Numbered from the stretch's first letter, positions 15,563-24,128 are shown. The stretch is 64,000 nucleotides of DNA from Streptomyces roseoviridis (GCF_039535235.1 NZ_BAAAWU010000001.1:1240001-1304000), one strand, 5' to 3'. Numbers and translations: made by a program. Notes: generated by a model from the sequence alone, not told the origin.

Positions 15563-16836
15563 CCCACCCTCATGATCCGACCGAGCGTCCCTCCACGCGG
15601 GATGCCGAGCAGTACGTCCTCGTCACCGCCGGCGCCGTCATCGTGGCCCTCACCATCGCGTCCTTCTGGCTGTCCTACGCCCACCTGGCCGAAGTCGCCG
15701 GCCAACATGGGCTGGGCGGTTCCGTAGTCCGGCAGTGGGCCTGGCCCGCGACGGTGGACGCCTTCATCGTCACCGGTGAACTGCTGATGCTCCGCGCGGG
15801 CCTGAAGCGGGTGACGGACGGCTGGGCGATCGGTCTCACGGTCACGGGTTCGGTGGGCTCGATTGCCCTGAACGTCGCGGGCGTCCACGGCAGCACCGAC
15901 GCCCCGGTCCCGCTGCTCGACTACATCGTCGCCGCCGTCCCTCCGACCGCTGCCCTGCTGGCCTTCGGTGTCCTGATGCGACAGATCCACCAACTCGTCG
16001 CGCCTCGCAGTCGGCACGACGAAGCGCCCACACCGACGACGGCGCCGGGGACCGAAGCCGTGGTCGAAGGGGACCGGGGTCGCTTCCAGCAGAGCACTGC
16101 GGGGACCGTGGAAGTGGGGACCGCCGGTCCCCGGGAAAGGGACGGCCTCAACGCAGCGTCCCCGGTCCCCACCGCCGCCCTCAGGAAGGCGAGTGCCACA
16201 GGGGACGGTCCCCAGCCGGGCACGCACTCGGTCCCGCGCCTGGAGCACGACGGCCGAGTGTCCGGTCCCCGCGGACAGGATGAGGGGACCAGGGAGCGTT
16301 GGGTCCGGGCAGGCAACGGTCCCCGCCCTGGCGCTCGGACGAACACCATGGCCACCCGGGCGGCTCCTCAGTCCTCTCACCGGGATACCGGCCGGAAGCC
16401 GCTGGCCAGAGGCGACCGTCCCCTGCACGAGCACGCCAACCCGGAAGCAGACCTTGACCTGCCCCTCCCCCACCCGCCCCCGGAGGACGGTCGCGATGGC
16501 GAGGGGGACCGGGAACCCCACGGGGACCGTCCCGACACCGACGGGGACCAGGAAGCCCGGGGGGGCCGTCCCGACACTCACGGGGACCAAGAACCGTCCG
16601 TGGGTCCGAAGGGCCGGCGGCCACGTGCCCCACGGCTGACCGAGGACGAGATCATCGAGCTGGTCCGTCCCCATATCCCCGAGGTACTGAAGCGGGACGG
16701 CAACGAAGCCGTCACCCGCGTCCAGCTCAGAGGGATCATGCGCGAACACAAGATCCCCATCCGAAACGACCGGTTGACCCCGGTTCTGAAGCGTCTGCGT
16801 ACGCCGCAGGCCACGGCCGCGAGGAGCGCGCGATGA
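15559..16836 (+). CDS. DUF2637 (SpdB-like) membrane protein with long acidic/Gly tail
   Basis: A 425-aa protein from ATG 15559, overlapping the WhiB-like stop. The N-terminal 150 residues contain four transmembrane helices of the DUF2637 type (ASFWLSYAHLAEVAGQHGLG, then QWAWPATVDAFIVTGELLML, VTGSVGSIALNVAGVHG, VAAVPPTAALLAFGVLM). This family is linked to Streptomyces plasmid spreading (Spd) functions in mycelium. Residues 155-350 are a low-complexity Gly/Asp/Pro linker, and residues 355-415 form a small winged-helix-like end (LTEDEIIELVRPHIPEVLKR). The linker DNA carries the GGGGACCG array, described separately. Confidence 0.85.
   Translation: MTHPHDPTERPSTRDAEQYVLVTAGAVIVALTIASFWLSYAHLAEVAGQHGLGGSVVRQWAWPATVDAFIVTGELLMLRAGLKRVTDGWAIGLTVTGSVGSIALNVAGVHGSTDAPVPLLDYIVAAVPPTAALLAFGVLMRQIHQLVAPRSRHDEAPTPTTAPGTEAVVEGDRGRFQQSTAGTVEVGTAGPRERDGLNAASPVPTAALRKASATGDGPQPGTHSVPRLEHDGRVSGPRGQDEGTRERWVRAGNGPRPGARTNTMATRAAPQSSHRDTGRKPLARGDRPLHEHANPEADLDLPLPHPPPEDGRDGEGDREPHGDRPDTDGDQEARGGRPDTHGDQEPSVGPKGRRPRAPRLTEDEIIELVRPHIPEVLKRDGNEAVTRVQLRGIMREHKIPIRNDRLTPVLKRLRTPQATAARSAR
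16047..16589. repeat. Array of GGGGACCG octamers in both orientations
   Basis: Exact GGGGACCG begins at 16047, 16069, 16101, 16116, 16504 and 16522. Its complement CGGTCCCC begins at 16125, 16163, 16206, 16263 and 16317. GGGGACCA begins at 16284, 16543 and 16582. The copies fall in different reading frames and orientations, encoding GDR, GT, GP or PV, so they are kept as DNA rather than as peptide. This suggests a multi-copy protein-binding site. Confidence 0.7.
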
Positions 16837-17024
16837 AGACCTGCCGGGAGTTCGCCCGGATCAAGGCCAGGTACACGCAGGAAACCACCTACCTGCTCAA
16901 TCACGCCGCCCGGCACCAGGGCTCGCCGACCGCAAAAGGCAGCAGCGGGCTGGCCCAGGGAAGCAAACACCGCATGGCCAAGGACCTGTCCGGACACGTC
17001 GCACGCTGCCTCGAATGCGGATAG
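16833..17024 (+). CDS. Small hypothetical protein with C-terminal CxxC
   Basis: A 63-aa protein from ATG 16833, overlapping the DUF2637 stop by 4 bp (ATGA), which supports real translation. It is mostly helical and basic, with two Cys near the end (ARCLECG) and one near the start (KTCREF), a possible small zinc-binding fold. No family is recognised. Its position between the SpdB-like gene and mobC suggests a mobilisation accessory protein. Confidence 0.6.
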   Translation: MKTCREFARIKARYTQETTYLLNHAARHQGSPTAKGSSGLAQGSKHRMAKDLSGHVARCLECG

Positions 17025-17140
17025 CCCCAGCGGTAGCCGAGAAGCCCCGGCAACCCGCTGGGCCTTCTCGGCTCCGCCAAACCGCTCCGACGCCGTGCCC
17101 GGAGCGGTCCCGCTCTTCCCCGACCCAAGGACCCGGCCCC

Positions 17141-17758
17141 GTGACGAACCAGCAGAACACCCCCACCCCCACCGGCAGGCGGAAGACCGACAACTCGGTG
17201 CGGGAGGGAGCAAGTTGGGGCGGAAGCGTAGCTTCCGTCGAGCCCGCCCCCGAAGGGGCGGGAGAGGACCTGCACCAGGGGGCGCAGGTCCCGGAGGCTT
17301 CGACCGGGGGCGGATCGAAGCCGGAGGAAGAGCAGAAGTCGAAGCCGCGCCGTCGCGAGCGCCGTGCGCGCCAGCGACCACGTCAGCCGCCGGCGAAGAA
17401 GCGTCTTCGCCAGCCCAACACCCGTTTCAACGAAGACGAGTATGCGCTGATCGTCGCCGCCGCCGCTGCTTGCAACCTGTCCGTCGCCGGCTTCCTCGCC
17501 CGTGCCGCGCTCGCCGCAGCCCGCGATCTCGAGCGCACGAGCGCCGAGGTCGCCGACGACCGTGACGTGATCACCGCTCTGTTCGACAGCCGACGCAAGC
17601 TCGGCTGGGCCGGCAGCAATCTCAACCAGGCCGTGAAGGCGCTCAACTCCGGCGCGGACGCACCTCAGCTGCAGGCAACCCTCGCGGCCGTGCGACGCGC
17701 GGCCGAAGCGGTCCATGCTGCCGCGACCGCGGTTCTCGACCGGCAGCAGGCGGCATGA
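17141..17758 (+). CDS. mobC: MobC-like mobilisation protein
   Basis: A 205-aa protein from GTG 17141. The first 90 residues are low complexity and basic and overlie three DNA hairpins, so the functional start could be later. Residues 95-205 match MobC: a ribbon-helix-helix segment (RQPNTRFNEDEYALIVAAAA) and the family's RRKLGWAGSNLNQAVKALNS. MobC proteins bind near oriT and help the relaxase open the nick region. It overlaps the relaxase gene by 4 bp (ATGA). Confidence 0.85.
   Translation: MTNQQNTPTPTGRRKTDNSVREGASWGGSVASVEPAPEGAGEDLHQGAQVPEASTGGGSKPEEEQKSKPRRRERRARQRPRQPPAKKRLRQPNTRFNEDEYALIVAAAAACNLSVAGFLARAALAAARDLERTSAEVADDRDVITALFDSRRKLGWAGSNLNQAVKALNSGADAPQLQATLAAVRRAAEAVHAAATAVLDRQQAA
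17221..17290. other. oriT: Candidate oriT: three clustered inverted repeats
   Basis: Within 70 bp lie three perfect inverted repeats: CGGAAGC-GTA-GCTTCCG (17221-17237), CCCGCCCC-CGAA-GGGGCGGG (17243-17262) and GACCTGC / GCAGGTC (17267-17273 and 17284-17290). They sit in the 5' part of mobC, directly before the relaxase. Origins of transfer typically lie next to mobC/relaxase genes and contain such hairpins near the nick. The nick site itself cannot be identified by eye. Confidence 0.55.
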
Positions 17759-19467
17759 TCCCGAGCGTCAACGAGCCCGGCGACCGGACCATCGGCCTGC
17801 TCGCCTACCTCTACGGCCCCGGCAAGCGCGAGGAGCACGTCGACCCGCACCTCGTCGCCTCGTTCGACGGCATGGCCCCCGACCCCGGCCGCGATCCGCA
17901 GGCCACCCTGAAGGACCTCCAGCAGCTCCTGGACCAGCCCGTCCAAGCTCTCCCCAAGCACGCCCGGCCCGCAAAGCACGTCTGGCACACCTCCGTACGC
18001 ACCGCGCCCGGAGACCGGACGCTGTCCGACGCGGAGTGGGCCGAGGTGGCCCGCCGGATCGTCGCCGCGACCGGGATCGACCCGGGCGAGGGACGGCCCG
18101 GCTGCCGATGGGCCGCCGTACGGCACGCAGAGGACCACATCCACATCGTCGCCACCCTCGTGCGCGAGGACGGCACCCGGCCCGACGACTTCCGCTCCGG
18201 CAAACGCGCCCAGGCCGAGGTCCGGCTCATCGAGAAGGAGTTCGGCCTGCACCAGGTCGCGCCCGGGGACGGCACCGCCGCTCAGCGGCCCACCAGCGCC
18301 GAGCGGCACAAGGCCGAGCGCCAGGGCCGCGAGCGGACCGCCCGCGAGGAACTCCGTGAGACCGCACGACGCGCCGTCGCCGGCGCCCAGGGCGAGAAGG
18401 AGTTCTTCGACCGGCTGGCCGCCGCCGGCCTCCTGGTGAAGAAGCGCGTCGCTCCCTCCGGTGATCTGCTCGGATACAAGGTCGCGCTGCCCGACGACCG
18501 CAACAAGGACGGTGAGCCCGTCTACTACCCCGGCGCCCGTCTCGCCCCCGACCTCTCCCTGCCCCGCATCCGAGAGCGCTGGTCCGCAGATGCCCCCGGA
18601 GGAGACGACATCCCGGCCGAAGTACCGAGACGGGCAGGGCCGGGAGCGCCGGCAGCCGCGCGCCGACGGACGGCGGCTGCGGCCTGGCAGGCTGTCATGG
18701 TCGTCGAGCAGGGCGACGACGCGGTCGCCGCCGCCTACATCGCCGCCGCGGGAGAGGTCCTCGACGCGCTCGCCAAAACGTCCGCCGCCCACACCCGCCG
18801 GGAACTACGAGAAGCCGCCTGGGCATTCGAGCGGGCCTCCCGCTCCCACGTCCGCGCCGTGCGCGGGCACGACCGTGCCCTGCGGCAGGCCGCCCGTGAA
18901 CTCGTCCACGGCGGGCCGGCCCTCGGTCGCGGGGAGGACGGCGCCACGACGGCCATGGCGATCGACATGCTGTTCTTCCTGATCACCGCCATCGCGCACT
19001 GGCACGCCAGGAAGGACCACGCCCAGCAGGCGGAAGCCGCTCACCGGGCCGCCGAGCACCTCCGAACCGCCTACCGGGCCGCCGCCGACCATCCGCTCGC
19101 CGTGCTCCACCAGCGCGGTCGGCGCCTCGCCCGCCCCCTGCTACAGCTGCAGAGCGCCGTCGTACGAAGCGCGATCCCCGATCTCGCCGAGCAGGTCCTC
19201 GCCGAACCCGGCTGGTACGCCCTGGCGGCCACCCTCGCCGACGCCGAGGCCGCCGGCCATGACCCGGCCACACTCCTCACCGAAGCCGCCGGACGCCGCG
19301 AACTCAACACCGCAGAGCGCGTCAGCGACGTCCTGGTCTGGCGACTGCGCCGGGCCGCGGACCTTCCCGCCGACGCAGCCGGAATGAACCCCGTCAGGCG
19401 GTCGTCCTCCGGAGCATCACGCACAGCGTCCCAGGAGCAGAACGTGACGCGGCGCCCTAACCGATAG
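17755..19467 (+). CDS. Relaxase / mobilisation nuclease
   Basis: A 570-aa protein from ATG 17755, coupled to mobC. The N-terminal 200 residues are the relaxase domain: an N-terminal stretch with the motif GLLAYLYGPGKREEH, then DRTLSDAEWAEVARRIVAAT, and the His-rich metal-binding motif III, RHAEDHIHIVATL (about residues 121-133). The catalytic Tyr expected in MOB-type relaxases is probably Tyr18/Tyr20 of AYLYGPG. The C-terminal 370 residues are helical and Ala/Arg-rich. It would nick the candidate oriT and lead the strand into the recipient. A decayed relaxase-like copy lies at 60440-60856. Confidence 0.9.
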   Translation: MIPSVNEPGDRTIGLLAYLYGPGKREEHVDPHLVASFDGMAPDPGRDPQATLKDLQQLLDQPVQALPKHARPAKHVWHTSVRTAPGDRTLSDAEWAEVARRIVAATGIDPGEGRPGCRWAAVRHAEDHIHIVATLVREDGTRPDDFRSGKRAQAEVRLIEKEFGLHQVAPGDGTAAQRPTSAERHKAERQGRERTAREELRETARRAVAGAQGEKEFFDRLAAAGLLVKKRVAPSGDLLGYKVALPDDRNKDGEPVYYPGARLAPDLSLPRIRERWSADAPGGDDIPAEVPRRAGPGAPAAARRRTAAAAWQAVMVVEQGDDAVAAAYIAAAGEVLDALAKTSAAHTRRELREAAWAFERASRSHVRAVRGHDRALRQAARELVHGGPALGRGEDGATTAMAIDMLFFLITAIAHWHARKDHAQQAEAAHRAAEHLRTAYRAAADHPLAVLHQRGRRLARPLLQLQSAVVRSAIPDLAEQVLAEPGWYALAATLADAEAAGHDPATLLTEAAGRRELNTAERVSDVLVWRLRRAADLPADAAGMNPVRRSSSGASRTASQEQNVTRRPNR

Positions 19468-19531
19468 GCCCCTGCTCTGACAACCGCACTGGCCCGACCG
19501 CCGACCAGCCCACATCACGGCGGGCGGGCGC

Positions 19532-19837
19532 ATGCGGCTGACGGACGTCGAGCCCCCGCTCGAGGCTCGTGCCCAGGCCCAAAACCACGTCGTAGGGCTG
19601 AAGATGCTCCACCAGCGACCGCTCGTGATCGACGGAGAGGTACGGACGTGCGACGGGTGCGGCGCCTACCGCGACTGGGTCGTGATCAACGTCCCCGACG
19701 CGGTATGGCTGCGCTGCCCTGCTGGGCACGAGCAGCCCGAGGCCCGCCTCGACATCGCCTGGTACGGCCAGCACAGATGCCCCTTCACGCACGAGCACGC
19801 CTCCTACGAGGACGGCCTGCGGCACCTCGGCCACTGA
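19532..19837 (+). CDS. Small zinc-ribbon-like hypothetical protein
   Basis: A 101-aa protein from ATG 19532. It has CDGCGAY (residues 40-46) and LRCPAGH (60-66), a CxxC...CxxxH arrangement likely to bind zinc, and a further Cys/His set (HRCPFTHEH) near the end. No characterised family is recognised. It is the last ORF of the mobilisation block before a secreted lipoprotein. Confidence 0.6.
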   Translation: MRLTDVEPPLEARAQAQNHVVGLKMLHQRPLVIDGEVRTCDGCGAYRDWVVINVPDAVWLRCPAGHEQPEARLDIAWYGQHRCPFTHEHASYEDGLRHLGH

Positions 19838-19925
19838 CCGCCCACCTGCCCCACCGATGTCGCCGGAGGAGAACCCCGTCGCGGGTCCGGCCAGTCAGCC
19901 CGCTGTCGACCATTGAAGGGGTCCC

Positions 19926-20618
19926 GTGCGCCGTCGCGCCTCCACCGCCCTGTCCGCCGCCGTCCTCGCCTCGCTCACCATCTCCGGCTGCGCCGGCAGC
20001 AACGCCCGAGCCGGCGACTCCGGCTCCTCGCCCACCGCCGCAGTGAAGCCGGCCCCGGCCGCAAGGCCCGCCGCGCCCCTCACCTCGGCTGCCCTGGCCG
20101 AGCACCTCCTCGACGAGACCGACCTCGGCCAGGGCTATACCCGCAAGCCCGAGTCCAGCAGCAGCAGCCGCGACGGCGTCACCGTGATCGGCTGCCCCGC
20201 CCTGGAGCACCTCGGCGGCGACGCCGCGGCTGGCGGGAGCCTGGACTTCGCCAACAGCGCCAAGGCCACGTTCACCTACACCCGCGGTACGAACTCCGAG
20301 GTGGCCGAGGAGCTGTACAGCGACACCCAGGCCAAGCTCGGCCTCGACACGAAGACCGTCTTCGAGGCCATGACCAGCTGCCCGCTCTATCAGGTCGTCG
20401 TGAGCGACACCCCGATCGCGGTCGCCACGCAGAAGCTGCCGGCGCCCGCCATGGGCGACGAGGCGTGGAGCCATCTGCTTACGTTCACCGCCGGCGGACG
20501 CGACACGGTGATGAAGCAGACCGCCGTCCGCGCCGGTTCCGTGCTCGTCGTCGTCTCCGGATCGCCCGCCCTCGTCGACACACATCTCAACCGCGCCGTC
20601 GACAAGGCACGCGGCTGA
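19926..20618 (+). CDS. Secreted lipoprotein, sensor-domain-like
   Basis: A 230-aa protein. GTG 19926 is preceded by GAAGGGG. It has a signal peptide with lipobox LTISGC (Cys at about 23), a Ser/Pro/Ala linker, and a globular domain with two Cys (VIGCPALEHL and TSCPLYQVV) likely joined in a disulphide. The layout resembles the extracellular sensor-like (PknH-C-type) lipoproteins of actinobacteria. A role in surface or entry exclusion is possible but not shown. Confidence 0.75.
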   Translation: MRRRASTALSAAVLASLTISGCAGSNARAGDSGSSPTAAVKPAPAARPAAPLTSAALAEHLLDETDLGQGYTRKPESSSSSRDGVTVIGCPALEHLGGDAAAGGSLDFANSAKATFTYTRGTNSEVAEELYSDTQAKLGLDTKTVFEAMTSCPLYQVVVSDTPIAVATQKLPAPAMGDEAWSHLLTFTAGGRDTVMKQTAVRAGSVLVVVSGSPALVDTHLNRAVDKARG

Positions 20619-20640
20619 CCCTGGCCCTCCGGGCATACGA

Positions 20641-20676
20641 AAGCGGCCCCTGGCTCTCTGAGCCCAGGGGCCGCCC
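20641..20676 (+). terminator. Strong terminator after the lipoprotein gene
   Basis: GCGGCCCCTGG-CTC / GAGCCCAGGGGCCGC forms a stem of about 14 bp with one bulge, 25 bp after the stop. It marks the end of the replication/mobilisation block. Confidence 0.75.
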
Positions 20677-20807
20677 TCGTTCACCACGCGCAACCGGCGC
20701 GGACGAGTGTCGTACAAGTGATCATGAACAGGGGTGAAGGCGGAGGGCGTCGCGGCCCGAGGACCTCTCTCAAGAGTGGTGGGAGCGGGCCGGCAGTGAC
20801 AAGCGGG

Positions 20808-21530
20808 TTACGGGGCCGGGGTGACGAAAAGGCGGCCGTCCGCGTTCTCGGGCGGGTTGCGGCGCAGCACCGGTATGGGTGAGGCGAGGGAAGCGGCGAA
20901 AGCGGCGACGAGATCGTGGGGGACGCTGGCGCTGAAGGTCGCCGTCCACTGGTAGGGCTCGCCGATCACGGGCTCGGCCCACGCCTGCCATCCGTACAGG
21001 TCCGGGCGCGGATCGCTGTCGCGGACCAGCTCGGGCAGTTCCCCCCAGGCGAAGCCGGCAGACATGCCGGGGTCCCAGACACGGCTATGCGGGGTGTCGA
21101 GATCGCGGGCCCACCCGAGCGCGCAGAGGGCGTCGAGGACGACGTCGCGGCCGGCGTAGTTGATAGCCGGGTCCGTACGTGCCTCGACCGCGAGGAGGAA
21201 GTCGCCGATCGCCTCGGGGGGCGTACCGGTGGTGAAGTAGGCGTTCCACTCCATCACCGCGCTGCCGGCGCAGGTTCGGGCAGAAATGTGCCAGGCAACC
21301 GGGAGATCCCCGAGCAGGAAGTCGTGAGAGCCCCGGACCCACTCGGCACCGGCGAGTCCACGGGGGCTGAGGTGCAGCAGCGTGCTTCGCGCCGTCGTCC
21401 ACGTGCTCCAGCCGACCTCCATGAGCGTGTCGGCGACACGGTCGGCGAGTTCGTCGTCGTCGCCGGCCAGGTGGCGCGGCCGCACCCAGTACGCGGGGTG
21501 GGAAGGGTAGTGGGGGTGGTACGGGTTCAG
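20808..21530 (-). CDS. DUF317 domain protein
   Basis: About 240 aa if translation starts at CTG 21530, behind GGAGG and overlapping the previous stop (CTGA); the first conventional start is GTG 21485. The CTG start is favoured because the family's opening YWVRPRHLAG would otherwise be cut. Two DUF317 repeats are seen (residues about 15-105 and 110-225), each ending in a segment such as PPEAIGDFLLAVEART or PHDLVAAFAASLAS. DUF317 is a Streptomyces family of unknown role, common on plasmids and near conjugation genes. It is the last gene of a three-gene minus-strand operon. Confidence 0.8.
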   Translation of the reverse strand: MNPYHPHYPSHPAYWVRPRHLAGDDDELADRVADTLMEVGWSTWTTARSTLLHLSPRGLAGAEWVRGSHDFLLGDLPVAWHISARTCAGSAVMEWNAYFTTGTPPEAIGDFLLAVEARTDPAINYAGRDVVLDALCALGWARDLDTPHSRVWDPGMSAGFAWGELPELVRDSDPRPDLYGWQAWAEPVIGEPYQWTATFSASVPHDLVAAFAASLASPIPVLRRNPPENADGRLFVTPAP

Positions 21531-21832
21531 ATGCCCTCCAGGCGATTGGGGTGGTACGAGTGCGCGGCTACGGCGCCGCGGTGGCGGCGCGGGGCCTCGG
21601 TCGGCTCATGCCAGCCCGCGCCGACGGTCACGGCTGGCGGTACGGGACCGAGCTGCTCTCCGCTCTCCACGACGTAGATCACGGCGTTGCCGAACGCGTC
21701 GGTCGTGGCCAGGACATCGGCGATGGCGTGCTCCAGCGGAAAGAACGGGTTGATGGCGAGGCGTACGGGGGTGTCGGGGGTGACCGAGGAAAGCCACGCG
21801 ATGAGGTGGCGGGCGGTGAAGTCCGAGGACAA
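21527..21832 (-). CDS. Small DUF317-associated hypothetical protein
   Basis: A 101-aa protein from TTG 21832, chosen because GGAGG lies 6 bp upstream; the longer reading frame is a shadow of the preceding gene. It contains FTARHLIAWLSSVTPDTPVR, a possible half DUF317 unit, and a conserved VIYVVESGEQLGPVP. It overlaps the DUF317 gene by 4 bp, so the two are probably co-translated. Confidence 0.6.
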   Translation of the reverse strand: MSSDFTARHLIAWLSSVTPDTPVRLAINPFFPLEHAIADVLATTDAFGNAVIYVVESGEQLGPVPPAVTVGAGWHEPTEAPRRHRGAVAAHSYHPNRLEGI

Positions 21833-21875
21833 CAGGGCCTCCGTGCGTAAGAAGGATGGTCTGGGGTCGCCGCCG

Positions 21876-22238
21876 TCAGGCGGGGGCGACGGGGCTGGAG
21901 GTGGCCAGGATTCGCGTGACCGCTGCGGCCACCACGTCGACTGGGGTCTCCGTGTCGAAGGAGATGGAGTAGCCGGGGGCGTCGGCGGTGCCAGTGACTG
22001 CGACCTTCCAGCCCTCGCCGCTGTACCCTGGCCGGCCGTCGGGGAACCAACCGAGGTAGAACCGGCCGTCCTTGCTGGCGATATGGACGTCAGCGCGGTC
22101 ATCCACGATGACCTTGAAGTCGACATCGGTGAAGAGGTCGATCACTGCCATCGGCTGCCCTCGGCCGAGCAGCCACGTGCGCAGTCGGAGCGCGGCGACG
22201 GTGGTGGTGAACCCGGGGCTCGAAGCATCCACGGTCAC
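21876..22238 (-). CDS. Hypothetical DUF317-like protein
   Basis: A 120-aa protein from GTG 22238 with an upstream AGAGGTG; an internal ATG at 22152 is an alternative. It has beta-rich features, FKVIVDDRADVHIASKDGRF and WFPDGRPGYSGEGWKVAV, ending in the DUF317-type helix VDVVAAAVTRILATS. It starts the three-gene operon and faces away from the defence genes. Confidence 0.6.
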   Translation of the reverse strand: MTVDASSPGFTTTVAALRLRTWLLGRGQPMAVIDLFTDVDFKVIVDDRADVHIASKDGRFYLGWFPDGRPGYSGEGWKVAVTGTADAPGYSISFDTETPVDVVAAAVTRILATSSPVAPA

Positions 22239-22429
22239 GAGTAATCACCTCTTTGACCTGGGGTTTCTTGGGGAGGCGTCTACGTTGACATCGCCTCTCC
22301 CCGTTCCACCAGTCCTTTCGCGACTTTCCCTGTCTGCCCGGGGCGAACCGGCGTCCCTGTCTCTGCCCACCGGCGCATCCACCGTGCAGTAGCCGAGATA
22401 TTGCCGCCGCACACCTTGATCGATTGATT

Positions 22430-22444
22430 GCGTAACACTTACGC
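22430..22444. promoter_or_regulatory. Inverted repeat in the divergent promoter region
   Basis: GCGTAA-CAC-TTACGC lies in the 277-bp gap between the DUF317 operon (-) and the defence operon (+), next to an AT-richer stretch (TTGATCGATTGATTG). It is a plausible operator or promoter for one or both operons. Confidence 0.35.
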
Positions 22445-22515
22445 TGGCGGCCGTTACTGTGTGTGGCGCAGGGTGAACATCCCGCTGAAGTGGGTTCACT
22501 CGGGTTGCCTGCGGG

Positions 22516-23505
22516 ATGCGGGGGTGCAGGTTGGACAACTCCATGCCGGTGGCAGCTGGTGTTCCGCCCATTCATTTCGGAGTGCACGAACTGCGGACCG
22601 GAAGCGCGGACGGGGCACGGGCCGACTTCGAGCAGATGCTCGCGCAGCTCGCCAGTGCGACCAATCCGAACGTCCGGATGATCGCGGCGAATCCGGGCGA
22701 CTGGGGAATCGACGCTTTCGCCGGTGACCTCGGGGGCGCCATCACTGTGTGGCAGTCCAAGTACTTCATGCCGAAGACCACAATCAGCCAGTCGCAGCAG
22801 ATTCGCAAATCACTCGCGAACGCGCTGAAAGCCGCAGCTGCCAACGGTCACACCATTACGCTCTGGATCCTGTGCATCCCCTCGAGCATGGACGGTCCGA
22901 CAGCCGACTGGTGGGACGGCTGGAAAAAGCGGCAGGAAAGGGCGCACAGCCTCGTCATCGAGCTGTGGGACGAGACCACGCTTCTGAGGAAGCTGCAGAG
23001 CCCCGAAGGTGACCAGGTACGCCGCGCCTATTACGAACCGTTTACGCCACCCGCCGCTCCCGCCCAGGAGCAGATGCGCCTCGTGCTGGATATGGAAGAG
23101 GAGAAGGCGGCAGCGCTCGACTCAGCCCTGTTCGTGCGTCAGATGACCGAGGCCGGCCACATCGAACTGGACTCGGCGAAGAGGCAGTTCTTCAACGCCG
23201 ACCTGGTGGCGCGCGAAGTCGCACACAAGGGCGTGCCGGCTGAGGTTGCCGCCTTGAGCTCTGCTGACGCCACCCTTCACGGGGTGTGGGAGATGCAGTT
23301 CAACGAGTGCTCGGCCGAGGGCACCCTCGCAGCTCTGCACGGCCGGGTATGGCGCGAGGTGCGCGGTGAGCACGACAAACTGCCCAAGGTGCTGCGTCTG
23401 GAGGTGACGCACAGCTGGGGTCTGGTCCACCGGCTGGTCGACAACCGTCGGGCAGGGTGGGTCACGCACTGGCGCCAGATCGCGAGCGGTCACGTCGGCG
23501 ACTGA
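22516..23505 (+). CDS. ABC-three-component-type effector with PD-(D/E)XK nuclease domain
   Basis: A 329-aa protein from ATG 22516; ATG 22543 is equally possible. The N-terminal 110 residues have a restriction-endonuclease core: a Glu/Asp-bearing helix (ARADFEQMLAQLA), GDWGIDAF (about 61-68) and VWQSKYF (about 78-84), fitting the G-x-G-I-D...Q-x-K pattern of the PD-(D/E)XK fold. The C-terminal 140 residues are an alpha/beta domain with VTHSWGLVHRLVDNRR, of the type that ties effectors to their ABC-3C partners. It is followed by a middle component and an SMC-like ATPase. Predicted: DNA-cleaving effector of an anti-phage or anti-plasmid system. Confidence 0.7.
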   Translation: MRGCRLDNSMPVAAGVPPIHFGVHELRTGSADGARADFEQMLAQLASATNPNVRMIAANPGDWGIDAFAGDLGGAITVWQSKYFMPKTTISQSQQIRKSLANALKAAAANGHTITLWILCIPSSMDGPTADWWDGWKKRQERAHSLVIELWDETTLLRKLQSPEGDQVRRAYYEPFTPPAAPAQEQMRLVLDMEEEKAAALDSALFVRQMTEAGHIELDSAKRQFFNADLVAREVAHKGVPAEVAALSSADATLHGVWEMQFNECSAEGTLAALHGRVWREVRGEHDKLPKVLRLEVTHSWGLVHRLVDNRRAGWVTHWRQIASGHVGD

Positions 23506-23552
23506 GAACTCACGACCGTCCGTACCGCTCGACCACTGATGAGGAGCATGCT

Positions 23553-24128
23553 GTGCAAGCAGACCGGCCCGTTGTGATGCCCGAGGACGAAGTGCCTTTC
23601 CGCCTCGCACAACTGCTGCTGCTCCTTGACGCCGTCGCCGCGCAGGACGCGAACGGGGCGACCCTGGAACGCCTCGGATACTACGACTTCCTCTCCGCGA
23701 ACCCCTTCCTCGTAGTTCCCTCTGAGGGCCGGGACGCCAGCCTCCTCCGGCTGGCCGGATTCGACCCGCAGGTCCTCGCCTACGCGTCCTCCTCACAGCG
23801 ATTCACGAGCCGGCGGGAACGGATCCAGCACGACCTGGCGCTCCTGGTGGCCTATGGGTGCTGCAAAGTCCGAACCCGCAACGGCTCCCTCACCTACTCA
23901 ATCACCGAGGCCGGTCAGGAGCTCGGCGGGCAGTTCACCGCCACCTACGCCACCTCCTTTGCTGCCGCCGCCGACATCGTCGTCCGCCAGCTCCGCAAAC
24001 TCAGCGACAAAAGGCTGCGCGAGCAGACCGCACGGTGGCTCAGGCCGGACGGACCCGACGGCCCCACGGCTGCCCTCATGAGCGTTCTAGGGCCAGGCCC
24101 GTTGCCGGAAACGTCCTGGGAGGGATGA
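23553..24128 (+). CDS. ABC-three-component middle component
   Basis: A 191-aa protein from GTG 23553, with GAGGAG six bases upstream. It is a mostly helical, winged-helix-like protein: PFRLAQLLLLLDAVAAQDAN, ERLGYYDFLSANPFLV, and a beta-hairpin wing near CCKVRTRNGSLTYSIT. The length and the LGYYDFLSANPFLV signature fit the middle components that bridge effector and ATPase in ABC-3C systems. It overlaps the ATPase gene by 4 bp (ATGA), so the two subunits are probably made in fixed ratio. Confidence 0.7.
   Translation: MQADRPVVMPEDEVPFRLAQLLLLLDAVAAQDANGATLERLGYYDFLSANPFLVVPSEGRDASLLRLAGFDPQVLAYASSSQRFTSRRERIQHDLALLVAYGCCKVRTRNGSLTYSITEAGQELGGQFTATYATSFAAAADIVVRQLRKLSDKRLREQTARWLRPDGPDGPTAALMSVLGPGPLPETSWEG

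Noticed and set aside
21527..22126. A 199-aa version of the middle DUF317-operon gene
   Set aside because: Its first half overlaps the preceding gene and is Ser/Pro/Arg-rich; TTG 21832 with GGAGG gives a coherent 101-aa protein.
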